Positions 6,768 to 12,729 of a stretch of 12,729 nt of DNA are shown one piece after another; the stretch's first letter is position 1, and each line of letters begins with the position of its first letter. The translations under genes and the position numbers were made by a program. This stretch comes from JBBQVZ01 sp038211015. Its GTDB lineage: Bacteria; Actinomycetota; UBA4738; HRBIN12. A model generated the notes under the pieces. The model did no database searches. It worked only from the letters and a program-made list of their open reading frames with translations, and was not told the DNA's origin. Location of the stretch: NCBI GenBank assembly GCA_038211015.1, contig JBBQVZ010000100.1:1-12729 (forward strand). Direction: 5' to 3'.

Positions 6768-7356
6768 CGATCAATCCCCGCTCCTTCGCCGTGTCCCACA
6801 ACGCCTTCTGGAGCGCTTTCCTTCCCCGATGGAGGCGAGACATGACGGTCCCGATGGGCGTGTCCATGATCTCGGCGATCTCCTTGTAGCTGAAGCCCTC
6901 CACGTCTGCAAGCAGAACGGGCAGCCGGAAGTTCTCCGGAAGCGACTCCAACGCACCTTTCACGGCCTCGTCCGGGATCTTGTCGAGGACCTCGGTCTCG
7001 GCGGACAGCTCCACGTTGCGACCGCCCAGCTTGTCGAACAGGTACCACTCATCCAGATCGTCCGGACCTTCGACGGTCTGCGGCTGACGTTGCTTCTTGC
7101 GGTACGTGTTGATGAAGCTGTTCGTAAGGATGCGGTAGAGCCACGCCTTGAGGTTGGTGCCCTCCTTGAATCCCGAGAACCCACGGAACGCGCGGAGATA
7201 CGTGTCCTGGACCAGATCCTCGGCGTCGGCCGGGTTGCGGGTCATCCGGAGCGCCGCCGCATAGAGGTTCGGCAGCAACGGAAGCACGTCGCGCTCGAAC
7301 CGCTCGCGGAGCGCGGAGTCGTCAGTCGGCGTCTCGGTCCCTCCGGTCACGGCCAT
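6760..7356 (-). CDS. sigR: SigR/SigH-type ECF sigma factor (thiol-oxidative stress)
   Basis: A 198-residue group 4 (ECF12-like) sigma factor very similar in motif order to Streptomyces SigR and mycobacterial SigH, which turn on thioredoxin, mycothiol, Fe-S and protease genes under disulfide stress. Region 2: RFERDVLPLL (19-28), ALRMTRNPADAEDLVQDTYLRAF (35-57), then FKEGTNLKAWLYRILTNSFINTYRKKQR (63-90). Region 4: ALESLPENFRLPVLLADVEGF (135-155), YKEIAEIMDTPIGTVMSRLHRGRK (157-180), the helix-turn-helix. Both regions are intact. I used ATG 7356 because it gives the family's usual N-terminus; a -10-like GATACT only 7 bases upstream suggests a leaderless message. An in-frame GTG at 7395 with GAGGG 7 bases before it could give a 211-residue longer form. 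It overlaps rsrA and is divergent from ftsH. Family assignment is strong. Confidence 0.93.
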   Translation of the reverse strand: MAVTGGTETPTDDSALRERFERDVLPLLPNLYAAALRMTRNPADAEDLVQDTYLRAFRGFSGFKEGTNLKAWLYRILTNSFINTYRKKQRQPQTVEGPDDLDEWYLFDKLGGRNVELSAETEVLDKIPDEAVKGALESLPENFRLPVLLADVEGFSYKEIAEIMDTPIGTVMSRLHRGRKALQKALWDTAKERGLIDD

Positions 7357-7363
7357 GGGCGCC

Positions 7364-7369
7364 AGTATC
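7364..7369 (-). promoter_or_regulatory. Possible -10 for a leaderless sigR transcript
   Basis: GATACT on the minus strand matches the TATAAT consensus at 4 of 6 positions and ends 7 bases before ATG 7356, the spacing expected if transcription begins at the A of the start codon. No Shine-Dalgarno precedes this ATG, which fits leaderless translation. No -35 of the SigR type (GGGAAT) is visible upstream. Confidence 0.35.
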
Positions 7370-7392
7370 CCCGATGCGGCGAACGGCGACCC

Positions 7393-7407
7393 CACGAACC
7401 GACCCTC
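7393..7407 (-). promoter_or_regulatory. Ribosome site and GTG for a possible longer SigR form
   Basis: On the minus strand GAGGG (7403-7407) is followed by seven bases and an in-frame GTG (7393-7395). This would extend SigR by 13 residues ahead of Met1. It is a better ribosome site than anything before ATG 7356, so it is either the true start or a second one. Confidence 0.4.
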
Positions 7408-7422
7408 GAAGCTGCGTCGCCT

Positions 7423-7430
7423 GTCATATC
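7423..7430. promoter_or_regulatory. AT-rich core of the sigR / ftsH divergent promoter region
   Basis: GTCATATC (plus) is the only AT-leaning patch in the roughly 100-bp gap. Read on the minus strand it offers TATGAC (4 of 6 to TATAAT) about 30 bases before GTG 7395; on the plus strand CATATC lies about 30 bases before the ftsH GTG. It may serve one or both directions. No matching -35 was convincing on either strand. Confidence 0.3.
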
Positions 7431-7456
7431 TCCAGGGTGGGTGGGAAGATGGGCGA

Positions 7457-9454
7457 GTGGCCGACGACGACAAGACGCCGAAGCGCAACCGCTGGACGCC
7501 CGATGGCGGATCCGGCGGCTCCGGTGTGCCCCGCCCGCGGTTCAGCCCCTGGCTCGTGCTCCCGCTGCTGCTGCTCGCGTTCCTGATCTTCAACAGCTAT
7601 CTCAGCAACGCCGACACCGTGGCGCTCGACTACTCCCAGTTCGTCACGCACGTCGAGAACGGCGACATGACCGGCACGCTCTCGATCGGCGAGGCCGACA
7701 TCTCCGGCACGTTCACGGACGGGAGCGGCCAGGAGACGCGTTTCTCGACCTCACTCTCCGCGAGCTTCTCGCAAGACACCCTCTTCACGGACTTCCTGGG
7801 CTCCCACGACGTCTCGTACAAGTTCACCCGCCCGAACCTCTTCACGACGCTCCTGATCAACATCCTGCCGTTCGCGTTGGTGATGGTCCTCATCTACTAC
7901 TTCGTCTTCAAACGGATGGGCGGAGGCGCGAACGCCGCGCTCAACCTCGGCCGCAACAAGGTGAAGATCTACGACCGCAAGGAGATGAAGACCAGCTTCA
8001 ACGACGTCGCCGGCGTGGACGAGGCGAAGGAAGAGCTCCTGGAGGTCGTGGATTTCCTGAAGAACCCGAAGAAGTACCAGCGGCTCGGAGGCCGGATCCC
8101 CAAGGGAGTCCTGCTGCTCGGGCCTCCCGGGTGCGGCAAGACGCTGCTGGCGCGCGCCGTCGCCGGCGAGGCGAACGTCCCGTTCTTCTTCATGTCCGGC
8201 TCGGAGTTCGTGGAGATGTTCGTGGGCCTGGGCGCCGCCCGCGTCCGCGAGCTCTTCCAGCAGGCGAAGGAGAAGGCGCCGGCGCTCGTGTTCCTGGATG
8301 AGATCGACACCATCGGTAAGGGTCGCGCGGGAGCGATGGGCGCGGGCTTCGGCGCGCACGACGAGCGCGAGCAGACGCTGAACCAGCTGCTGGTCGAGAT
8401 GGACGGCTTCGACTCGTCGAAGGGCGTCATCATCATGGCGGCCACGAACCGGCCCGACGTCCTGGACCCGGCGCTCGTTCGTCCCGGACGCTTCGACCGT
8501 CAGGTCGTGGTGGACCGCCCCGACCTGCGCGGCCGCGAGGAGATCCTGCGCGTCCACGCCCGCGGAGTCGCGCTGGATCCGGACGTCCAGCTCCGCACGA
8601 TCGCGTCACGAACCCCCGGCTTCACCGGCGCCGACCTGGAGAACGTGGTCAACGAGGCGGCGCTGCTCGCCGCGCGCCGTGAGAAGAACTCGGTCACCGA
8701 GGAGGAGCTCGAAGAGGCGATCGACCGCGCCAGCATGGGCCTGGAGCGCCGGTCCCGCGTGATGAGCGAGAAGGAGAAGATCCGCGTGGCGAGCCACGAG
8801 ATGGGCCACGCGCTGGTCGCCCACTACAGCGAGAACCTGGACCCGGTCCACCGCGTCACGATCATCCCCCGTGGCACGGCCGCGCTCGGCCTGACCATGG
8901 TGCGGCCGCTCGAGGACCGATACCTCGCCACCGAGCCCGAGCTGAAGGACATGCTCGCGTTCGCTATGGGCGGCCGGGTCGCCGAGGAGCTCTGCTTCGC
9001 CGAGATCTCGACCGGCGCGCAGAACGACCTGGAGCGCGCCACACAGGTGGCGCGCGCGATGGTCGCCGAGTACGGCATGAGCGAGAAGGTCGGCCCGCTC
9101 TCGCTCGGCGCGGAAGACGCGAACTCCATGTTCAACGCGCCCAAGATCTCCGGTCAGACGGCCGAGCTGATCGACCAGGAGGTCAACCGCCTGCTGAACC
9201 AGGCACATGACCGCGCGGAGCGCATCCTGATCGAACGACGAGACCTGCTGGGCAAGCTGTCCGCGCTGCTCCTGGTCACGGAGACGATGGACGGGACGGA
9301 CCTGGAGGGGTACGCCACCGGGACGAAGCCCATCCCAGATCCCGCGTCGGTGCAGCCGAACGGGAAGGCGAAGGCGCCGATCCACCACGAGCCCACCGCT
9401 GCCTCTTCCCACGGCGGCTCGACGCCTCCCACGCCGCCTATGCCGGGCAGCTAG
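7457..9454 (+). CDS. ftsH: ATP-dependent zinc metalloprotease FtsH
   Basis: A 665-residue membrane AAA+ protease that degrades misfolded membrane proteins and unstable regulators. Order: a short cytoplasmic N-tail, TM1 (about 31-47), an extracytoplasmic domain (48-128), TM2 (about 130-152), AAA+ domain and M41 protease. Walker A is GPPGCGKT (222-229), with Cys where GPPGTGKT is usual; pore loop FVEMFVGLGAARVR (251-264); Walker B LVFLDEID (277-284); second region of homology with NRPDVLDPALVRPGRFD; zinc site HEMGH (447-451; HEAGH is the common form) with third ligand Asp524 in GAQNDLERAT. The C-tail (about 625-665) is Pro/His/Ser-rich and looks disordered. The frame is open to 7355, but I chose GTG 7457 because GGGAAG precedes it by 8 bases and the protein then begins as usual just before TM1. 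Divergent from sigR and convergent with the glycosyltransferase gene (11 bases between stops). Secure call. Confidence 0.97.
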   Translation: MADDDKTPKRNRWTPDGGSGGSGVPRPRFSPWLVLPLLLLAFLIFNSYLSNADTVALDYSQFVTHVENGDMTGTLSIGEADISGTFTDGSGQETRFSTSLSASFSQDTLFTDFLGSHDVSYKFTRPNLFTTLLINILPFALVMVLIYYFVFKRMGGGANAALNLGRNKVKIYDRKEMKTSFNDVAGVDEAKEELLEVVDFLKNPKKYQRLGGRIPKGVLLLGPPGCGKTLLARAVAGEANVPFFFMSGSEFVEMFVGLGAARVRELFQQAKEKAPALVFLDEIDTIGKGRAGAMGAGFGAHDEREQTLNQLLVEMDGFDSSKGVIIMAATNRPDVLDPALVRPGRFDRQVVVDRPDLRGREEILRVHARGVALDPDVQLRTIASRTPGFTGADLENVVNEAALLAARREKNSVTEEELEEAIDRASMGLERRSRVMSEKEKIRVASHEMGHALVAHYSENLDPVHRVTIIPRGTAALGLTMVRPLEDRYLATEPELKDMLAFAMGGRVAEELCFAEISTGAQNDLERATQVARAMVAEYGMSEKVGPLSLGAEDANSMFNAPKISGQTAELIDQEVNRLLNQAHDRAERILIERRDLLGKLSALLLVTETMDGTDLEGYATGTKPIPDPASVQPNGKAKAPIHHEPTAASSHGGSTPPTPPMPGS

Positions 9455-9465
9455 TCCATCTCAGA

Positions 9466-10416
9466 CTACGGCCCGTGTTCCGGGTGATCGTCGTGGTGGG
9501 CGTGCTCATGCGGCGGCGGCTCTCCCGACACGGTCAGGTCGTAGCGATCCCGCCACCGGTCCAGGAAACGGTAGAAGTTCCGCTTGGACCACTTCGCGCG
9601 CTCCGCGGGCGGTGTCTGGAACCACATCCGATGTTCGTGTCGCTCGACCGGCACAGGCACGACCACCGCTCGCAGGCCGAGGTCCTTGATCCGGAAGGAG
9701 TACTCGATATCGGCCGTGCGGTACCAACGGAACTTCTCGTCGAACAGGCCGGCCGTCGTGAGGATCTCGCGCCGGAACGCCATGCAGTAACCCTCGATCG
9801 CATCCGCCTCTGGTCCATCGGTCGCGTCGAACTCACGCAGATCGGGGGTCACGATGCCGAACGGGCCGCAGACGCCGACGGTGGGATCCGTGAGCGCGGC
9901 CTCGAGCGGACCGAGGACGTCTCCCGACGCCTCGACGCAACCATCCATCGCCAGGACGACACGCCCGCCCGACCGCTTGAGTCCGGCGTTGCGCGCCGCG
10001 CCCCATCCGGTGCCGCCCTCCAGGGGGACCACCTCGACGCCCTCACCCCAGGAGTCGGGCGGCTCCCCCGTGACGTCGGCGACGACGTACTGGACGTCGC
10101 GCCCGCCGTCGTTCGCCCGGAACGACTCGATCGCCCGGCGCACGTCCTGGGGCCACCCCTCGACCACCCAATGGATCGACACGTCGGCCGTCGCTGGTGC
10201 GTCGAGCACCGAACCGACGTCACGTGGACGTAACGGCCCCACAGTCGTTGCGATCTCGATCGGCTCCAACCGCCAGCCGCCGGGCTCGTCGACGACCGAC
10301 CACCCGCTCCGTGCGATCTGGTCGCGGAGCTCGTCGGCACCCGAGAAGTCCTTGGCCGCGCGCCGCTCGGCGCGTTCCGCGGCCAGGTCCCGCACGTCTT
10401 GCGGCGCCTCGCTCAT
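9466..10416 (-). CDS. GT2-type glycosyltransferase with CysRS-tail-like N-terminus
   Basis: A 316-residue protein in two parts. Residues 7-52 (VRDLAAERAERRAAKDFSGA onwards, ending GGWRLEP) closely follow the C-terminal helical tail of cysteinyl-tRNA synthetase (pattern: L-x-x-R-x-x-A-R-x-x-K-D-F-x-x-A-D-x-x-R-D-x-L, then V-D-x-P-x-G). Residues about 77-295 fit a family 2 glycosyltransferase-like A-fold: TGWGAARNAGLKRSGGRVVLAMDG (136-159), GPFGIVTP, a CMAFRREILTTAGLFDEKF (211-229) acceptor-side block, and TADIEYSFRIKDLGLR (234-249). The usual DXD is reduced to MDGC (D158), so metal binding is uncertain. No membrane segment; the last 14 residues hold six His. ATG 10416 has GGAG 9 bases upstream. 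It follows the cNMP-domain gene by 40 bases, probably one transcript. Sugar donor and acceptor are unknown. Confidence 0.8.
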   Translation of the reverse strand: MSEAPQDVRDLAAERAERRAAKDFSGADELRDQIARSGWSVVDEPGGWRLEPIEIATTVGPLRPRDVGSVLDAPATADVSIHWVVEGWPQDVRRAIESFRANDGGRDVQYVVADVTGEPPDSWGEGVEVVPLEGGTGWGAARNAGLKRSGGRVVLAMDGCVEASGDVLGPLEAALTDPTVGVCGPFGIVTPDLREFDATDGPEADAIEGYCMAFRREILTTAGLFDEKFRWYRTADIEYSFRIKDLGLRAVVVPVPVERHEHRMWFQTPPAERAKWSKRNFYRFLDRWRDRYDLTVSGEPPPHEHAHHDDHPEHGP

Positions 10417-10456
10417 GGGCTACGTCTCCGGACCGGGCTCGCGCCCGCCGGCGTGG

Positions 10457-10882
10457 TCAGGCGGTCGCGGCCTTGGTGGCGCTGCGCAGTCGCGCCGCCA
10501 TCTGCTGCAGCGTCTTCAGGGCGATCGACGGATGCTCTGACATCAGCCCGCGGAAGACCCATTCCGTGAGCCCCAGGAGATTGATGTCGGATTTCGCGGT
10601 GACGGTGGCGGTGCGCGGTCCGCCGTCCAGCAGCGCGATCTCGCCGAAGAAGTCCCCGGGGCCGAGCGACGCCTTCTTCCTTCCGCCGATCGACACGTCG
10701 ACCGTCCCGTCCAGGATCACGAAGAGCCCGACGCCGGGGTCGCCCTCCCGCGCGATGACGGTCCCCGCTCGGTGCGGGATCTCGCGCACGACGCGGGCGA
10801 TCACCTGAAGGTCGCGCTGCGAGCAATCGGAGAAGAGCGGCACCTTGGCGAGCCGGCTCACGGTCTCCTTCGTCGTCGTCAA
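10457..10882 (-). CDS. Stand-alone cyclic nucleotide-binding domain protein
   Basis: A 141-residue Crp-type cNMP-binding domain with no attached effector. The N-terminal helix VSRLAKVPLFSDCSQRDLQVIARVV leads into the beta-roll: AGTVIAREGDPGVGLFVILDGTVDVSIGG (39-67), then the phosphate-binding cassette GDFFGEIALLDGGPRTATVTA (76-96) with Glu81, Arg90 and Thr91, the residues that bind the ribose and cyclic phosphate of cAMP/cGMP. The C-terminal helix (EHPSIALKTLQQMAARLRSA, 116-135) is where a Crp/Fnr protein would pass to a DNA-binding domain, but the protein ends. It is thus a likely cAMP sensor acting through a partner. Start TTG 10882 has GGGGAG 6 bases upstream; a GTG seven codons in is the alternative. 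It precedes the glycosyltransferase gene by 40 bases. The fold call is strong; ligand and partner are inferred. Confidence 0.88.
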   Translation of the reverse strand: MTTTKETVSRLAKVPLFSDCSQRDLQVIARVVREIPHRAGTVIAREGDPGVGLFVILDGTVDVSIGGRKKASLGPGDFFGEIALLDGGPRTATVTAKSDINLLGLTEWVFRGLMSEHPSIALKTLQQMAARLRSATKAATA

Positions 10883-10941
10883 GGTTCTCTCCCCTCCGCG
10901 GCGCGGCCCCAGCCTCTCGGGACCGTGGTTCCTCGTGGCGA

Positions 10942-10947
10942 ATCCTA
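10942..10947 (-). promoter_or_regulatory. Candidate -10 for the cNMP-domain / glycosyltransferase operon
   Basis: TAGGAT on the minus strand (4 of 6 to TATAAT) sits about 60 bases before TTG 10882. A TGGACT (10967-10972; 4 of 6 to TTGACA) lies 19 bases upstream, slightly wide. A perfect 10-bp palindrome GACGGCCGTC (10953-10962) falls between the two boxes and could be an operator. Gap between genes is 82 bp. Confidence 0.35.
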
Positions 10948-10964
10948 ACCCGGACGGCCGTCGC

Positions 10965-12335
10965 TCAGTCCACCCGCCAGTGGTCCCAGTACGCCGCGGG
11001 GTCGAACGCGAGCCCGTCGGCGGTCGCGGCGGCCTCGATGGCGGCCTTGAAGTCCTCGGTGCGGGTCACGCCGAACCAGTGATCCTGCGCGTAGTCGTGC
11101 AGGACCTCGACGAAGCGATCCAAGCCGAACAGATCCGCCAGGTTGGCGAGCAGGCACCCGCCGCCGCCGTAGATCGTGTCGTACTCGGACTGATGCGCCA
11201 TCCAGTAGCCCATGTCGTTCGTGATCCGAGCGCCGCTCGACGGCCAGTGGTAGGACGCGCACTTCTTCCATCCACCGAACGGCAGGTACGACGTCCAGGT
11301 GGCGAACGACTCGTCGAGCCACGGCGAGGAGAACTGGTCGTCGCCCACGATGCCGTACCAGTACTGATGACCGAGCTCGTGCGCGATCGTGATCTTGCCC
11401 GGGTTCGTGAAGATGAGCGTGGGGTACTCCATGCCACCGAACGCGGTGAAGCCGGTCAGGACGATGTCCATCTCCGGATACGGGAACGTGCCGAACCCCT
11501 CGGAATACGCGTCCAAGGAACTGACGGAGTACCCGAGCGCTTCCTTCGCGGCCCGGCGGGTCATGTCGTGCGACCGATACGACACCACCACGTCGGTTCC
11601 ACCCGAGTGGCCGCGGACGGTGGCGAACCTGGCGGCCGCCCACTCGAAGTCACGGACGTCGTGCGCGACGTACGTGGTGACCCGGCGAGCGCCGTCGATC
11701 CGCGATGCGACCGCGGTGCCGGTGGTGGGCGTGCGGAGCACGGTCGGGACGTTCAGGTTTACCCGATAGTCGCCGACGATCGAGTAGAAGCTCTCCCCCA
11801 GGTCCACGAACGGGTCGAGATGCCATCCCAGGTCGTCGTGGACGGCGATCGTCGGCAGCGCCGTGCCCAGCAGCGCGACCCCTCCGTGGTAGCCGAACCG
11901 GTCGTTCTTCTTCGGAAGGTCGATCGTCACGCGCATCGAGATCGTGGCCTGTCCGCCTTGTGCGACCGGCGCGTCCAGGTCGACGGGAAGCGTCGTGCAC
12001 CGTTTAGACAGGTCGCCGGCCGTGCCGCCCTGCATCTGCGCGACGGCGATGGCATGCGCGCCGCAACCCTTCACGCCGTTGGACCACAGGCGGAGCCAGA
12101 TCGTCGTGAGCGGCTCGGTCTCGAGGTTCGTGAACGTGATCGACTCACGGCCGCGCCACACGTGCCCCACGGAGTCACCGCGGAGTGAGACGACGTACGA
12201 CGGTGCGCCCGGGTTACGGATCACCGAGGTCGCGGGGCCCCCAGCCTTCGCCGATGCGGCTGCCGTCGTCGTCGGCGAGGGGATCAGGAACGTCAGCGCC
12301 AGGGTGATCGACAGCAGATCCCGGAGCCGCTTCAT
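10965..12335 (-). CDS. Secreted short M1-type (gluzincin) zinc peptidase
   Basis: A 456-residue exported metallopeptidase of the M1/aminopeptidase N type. An N-terminal signal peptide is clear: KRLR, a hydrophobic stretch (about 7-19) and a likely cut after TTTAAASA (about 22-29). A beta-rich N-domain (about 45-255) is followed by GGMEYPTLIF (300-309), the counterpart of the GAMEN substrate motif; the zinc site HELGH (319-323); the third ligand Glu342 in DESFATW, 18 residues after the second His as the family requires; and a likely transition-state Tyr389 in IYGGGGCLLANL. The protein ends soon after the catalytic domain, so it lacks the large C-terminal helical domain of classical aminopeptidases (600-900 residues). 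ATG 12335 has no Shine-Dalgarno, but TAGACT ends 8 bases upstream, suggesting a leaderless message. Divergent from the Tat-exported amidohydrolase gene. Active peptidase is likely; substrate unknown. Confidence 0.88.
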   Translation of the reverse strand: MKRLRDLLSITLALTFLIPSPTTTAAASAKAGGPATSVIRNPGAPSYVVSLRGDSVGHVWRGRESITFTNLETEPLTTIWLRLWSNGVKGCGAHAIAVAQMQGGTAGDLSKRCTTLPVDLDAPVAQGGQATISMRVTIDLPKKNDRFGYHGGVALLGTALPTIAVHDDLGWHLDPFVDLGESFYSIVGDYRVNLNVPTVLRTPTTGTAVASRIDGARRVTTYVAHDVRDFEWAAARFATVRGHSGGTDVVVSYRSHDMTRRAAKEALGYSVSSLDAYSEGFGTFPYPEMDIVLTGFTAFGGMEYPTLIFTNPGKITIAHELGHQYWYGIVGDDQFSSPWLDESFATWTSYLPFGGWKKCASYHWPSSGARITNDMGYWMAHQSEYDTIYGGGGCLLANLADLFGLDRFVEVLHDYAQDHWFGVTRTEDFKAAIEAAATADGLAFDPAAYWDHWRVD

Positions 12336-12343
12336 CGCGCCCG

Positions 12344-12349
12344 AGTCTA
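12344..12349 (-). promoter_or_regulatory. Possible -10 for a leaderless M1-peptidase transcript
   Basis: TAGACT on the minus strand fits TANNNT and ends 8 bases before ATG 12335, so transcription would start at or next to the start codon. There is no purine-rich ribosome site, which agrees with leaderless expression. Confidence 0.38.
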
Positions 12350-12350
12350 C

Positions 12351-12364
12351 TCACGGGTACGTGA
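12351..12364. promoter_or_regulatory. Short dyad between divergent M1 and amidohydrolase genes
   Basis: TCACGGGTACGTGA has 5-bp arms (TCACG / CGTGA) around four bases. It lies between the candidate -10 boxes of the two divergent genes, where a shared operator would be expected. A dyad this short can occur by chance. Confidence 0.25.
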
Positions 12365-12371
12365 ACGCCTG

Positions 12372-12380
12372 TGCTACCGT
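12372..12380 (+). promoter_or_regulatory. Candidate extended -10 for the amidohydrolase gene
   Basis: TGCTACCGT matches TGN-TANNNT, an extended -10. It lies 28 bases before ATG 12409 and leaves a short leader that contains the GAGGGGGAG ribosome site. No clear -35 is seen, which an extended -10 does not strictly need. Confidence 0.4.
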
Positions 12381-12408
12381 CCGCGGCCAACCGCACGAGG
12401 GGGAGAGC

Positions 12409-12729
12409 ATGACCACACGCCGACAGTTCCTGCGGCGCAGCGGTGCTCTGGCGGCTGCCGGCGTGGTGAGCCCGCTAGCCATCCAACGAGCGCTTGCTGC
12501 CGCCTCCGATGCGAGCTTCGTGCTCCGCAACGGAGCCGTCCTCACGTTCGACGCGCGGAAGGAGCCCGCGACGTGCGTCGCGGTCCGAGACGACCTCATC
12601 GTCTACGTGGGGACGGATGCCGGGGCAGCGGATCTGATCGGCCCGACGACGGAGGTCATCGACCTCAAGGGCCGAACGGTGATGCCCGGGATCCAGGACG
12701 CGCACATGCACCCGTTGTCGGCGGGCCAG
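12409..12729 (+). CDS. Tat-exported amidohydrolase, YtcJ-like (C-terminus off the right edge)
   Basis: The first 107 codons of a metal-dependent amidohydrolase. The N-terminus is a twin-arginine signal: TRRQFLRRSGAL followed by an Ala/Val-rich stretch and a probable cut near ALAAAS (28-33), so the folded enzyme would be exported with its metal. Then come the beta-sandwich start FVLRNGAVLTFD (37-48), a short CVAVRDDLIVYVG strand pair, and VIDLKGRTVMPGIQDAHMHP (83-102), where DAHMH supplies the first two metal-ligand His of the amidohydrolase barrel. The PGIQDAHMHP form and the Val-Leu-Arg-Asn-Gly opening are typical of the amidohydrolase 3 (YtcJ/ExoA) group, which runs to about 550-600 residues, so most of it is outside. 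The start is fixed by GAGGGGGAG just upstream. Frame is open to the edge. Substrate cannot be told. Confidence 0.85.
   Translation, partial: MTTRRQFLRRSGALAAAGVVSPLAIQRALAAASDASFVLRNGAVLTFDARKEPATCVAVRDDLIVYVGTDAGAADLIGPTTEVIDLKGRTVMPGIQDAHMHPLSAGQ

Noticed and set aside
7443..7466. GGGAAG on the plus strand as a SigR-type -35 for ftsH
   Set aside because: It lies directly before the ftsH GTG, so any -10 would fall inside the coding region; it is better read as the ribosome site.
5830..8301. Very long open frame on the plus strand (over 800 codons) across the PIG-L, rsrA and sigR genes and into ftsH
   Set aside because: It is antisense to three genes with complete family motifs and runs out of frame into ftsH. 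Composition is Arg/Pro/Gly/His-rich with no recognisable domain, as expected for shadow frames in GC-rich DNA.
9455..9465. Bidirectional terminator between the ftsH and glycosyltransferase stops
   Set aside because: The 11-bp gap and its flanks show no stem of useful length and no T-tract on either strand.
10845..12188. Plus-strand open frame of 447 codons opposite the M1 peptidase
   Set aside because: Antisense to a gene with signal peptide and full zinc motif; product shows only biased composition.
1..12729. tRNA, rRNA, CRISPR, transposase or prophage genes
   Set aside because: I looked for clover-leaf-like blocks, regularly spaced repeats and recombinase motifs on both strands and saw none. 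Small structured RNAs cannot be excluded without a covariance search.

Overview
The window is a gene-dense, GC-rich (roughly two-thirds or more G+C) stretch of bacterial chromosome. A WhiB-type iron-sulfur regulator, a SigR/RsrA-type redox sigma and anti-sigma pair, frequent GTG/TTG starts and TANNNT-type -10 elements point to an actinomycete-grade organism (Actinomycetota), probably an environmental lineage. I cannot place it more finely from sequence alone. There are 14 protein genes (12 complete and substantial, 2 cut by the window edges), and no rRNA, tRNA, CRISPR or transposase gene was seen. No gap between genes exceeds about 100 bp.

Layout, left to right. (1) 1-1181, minus: GabT-like class III aminotransferase, C-terminus beyond the left edge. 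(2) 1262-2448, minus: glycerophosphodiester phosphodiesterase translationally coupled (GTGA overlap) to a small unknown protein, followed by a hairpin at 1241-1258. (3) 2526-2819, plus: WhiB-like regulator, divergent from the phosphodiesterase. The two genes carry exact inverted 15-bp copies of one dyad at the same offset from their start codons. (4) 2828-6441, minus: a tight four-gene unit, PIG-L deacetylase, PLP amino-acid decarboxylase, S51-type serine peptidase and endonuclease III, with two ATGA overlaps. (5) 6516-7356, minus: SigR-type sigma factor and RsrA-type zinc anti-sigma factor with an 8-base overlap. (6) 7457-9454, plus: FtsH membrane protease, divergent from the sigma gene. (7) 9466-10882, minus: a stand-alone cyclic-nucleotide-binding domain protein and then a GT2-type glycosyltransferase whose N-terminus resembles the C-terminal tail of cysteinyl-tRNA synthetase. 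(8) 10965-12335, minus: a secreted short M1-type zinc peptidase. (9) 12409 to the right edge, plus: the N-terminal part of a Tat-exported amidohydrolase.

How the parts may work together: sigR/rsrA is the clearest regulatory module, a thiol-oxidative-stress switch. FtsH (membrane proteostasis), endonuclease III (oxidised base repair) and a WhiB-family Fe-S protein lie close by, so a stress-response neighbourhood is plausible, but no SigR-type promoter was found in front of any of them. The rest looks like housekeeping and catabolic genes. I see no clear new defence or mobile system. The most unusual signals are the mirrored repeats at 2429-2545, the CysRS-tail/glycosyltransferase fusion, and the two competing start arrangements of the sigma gene.
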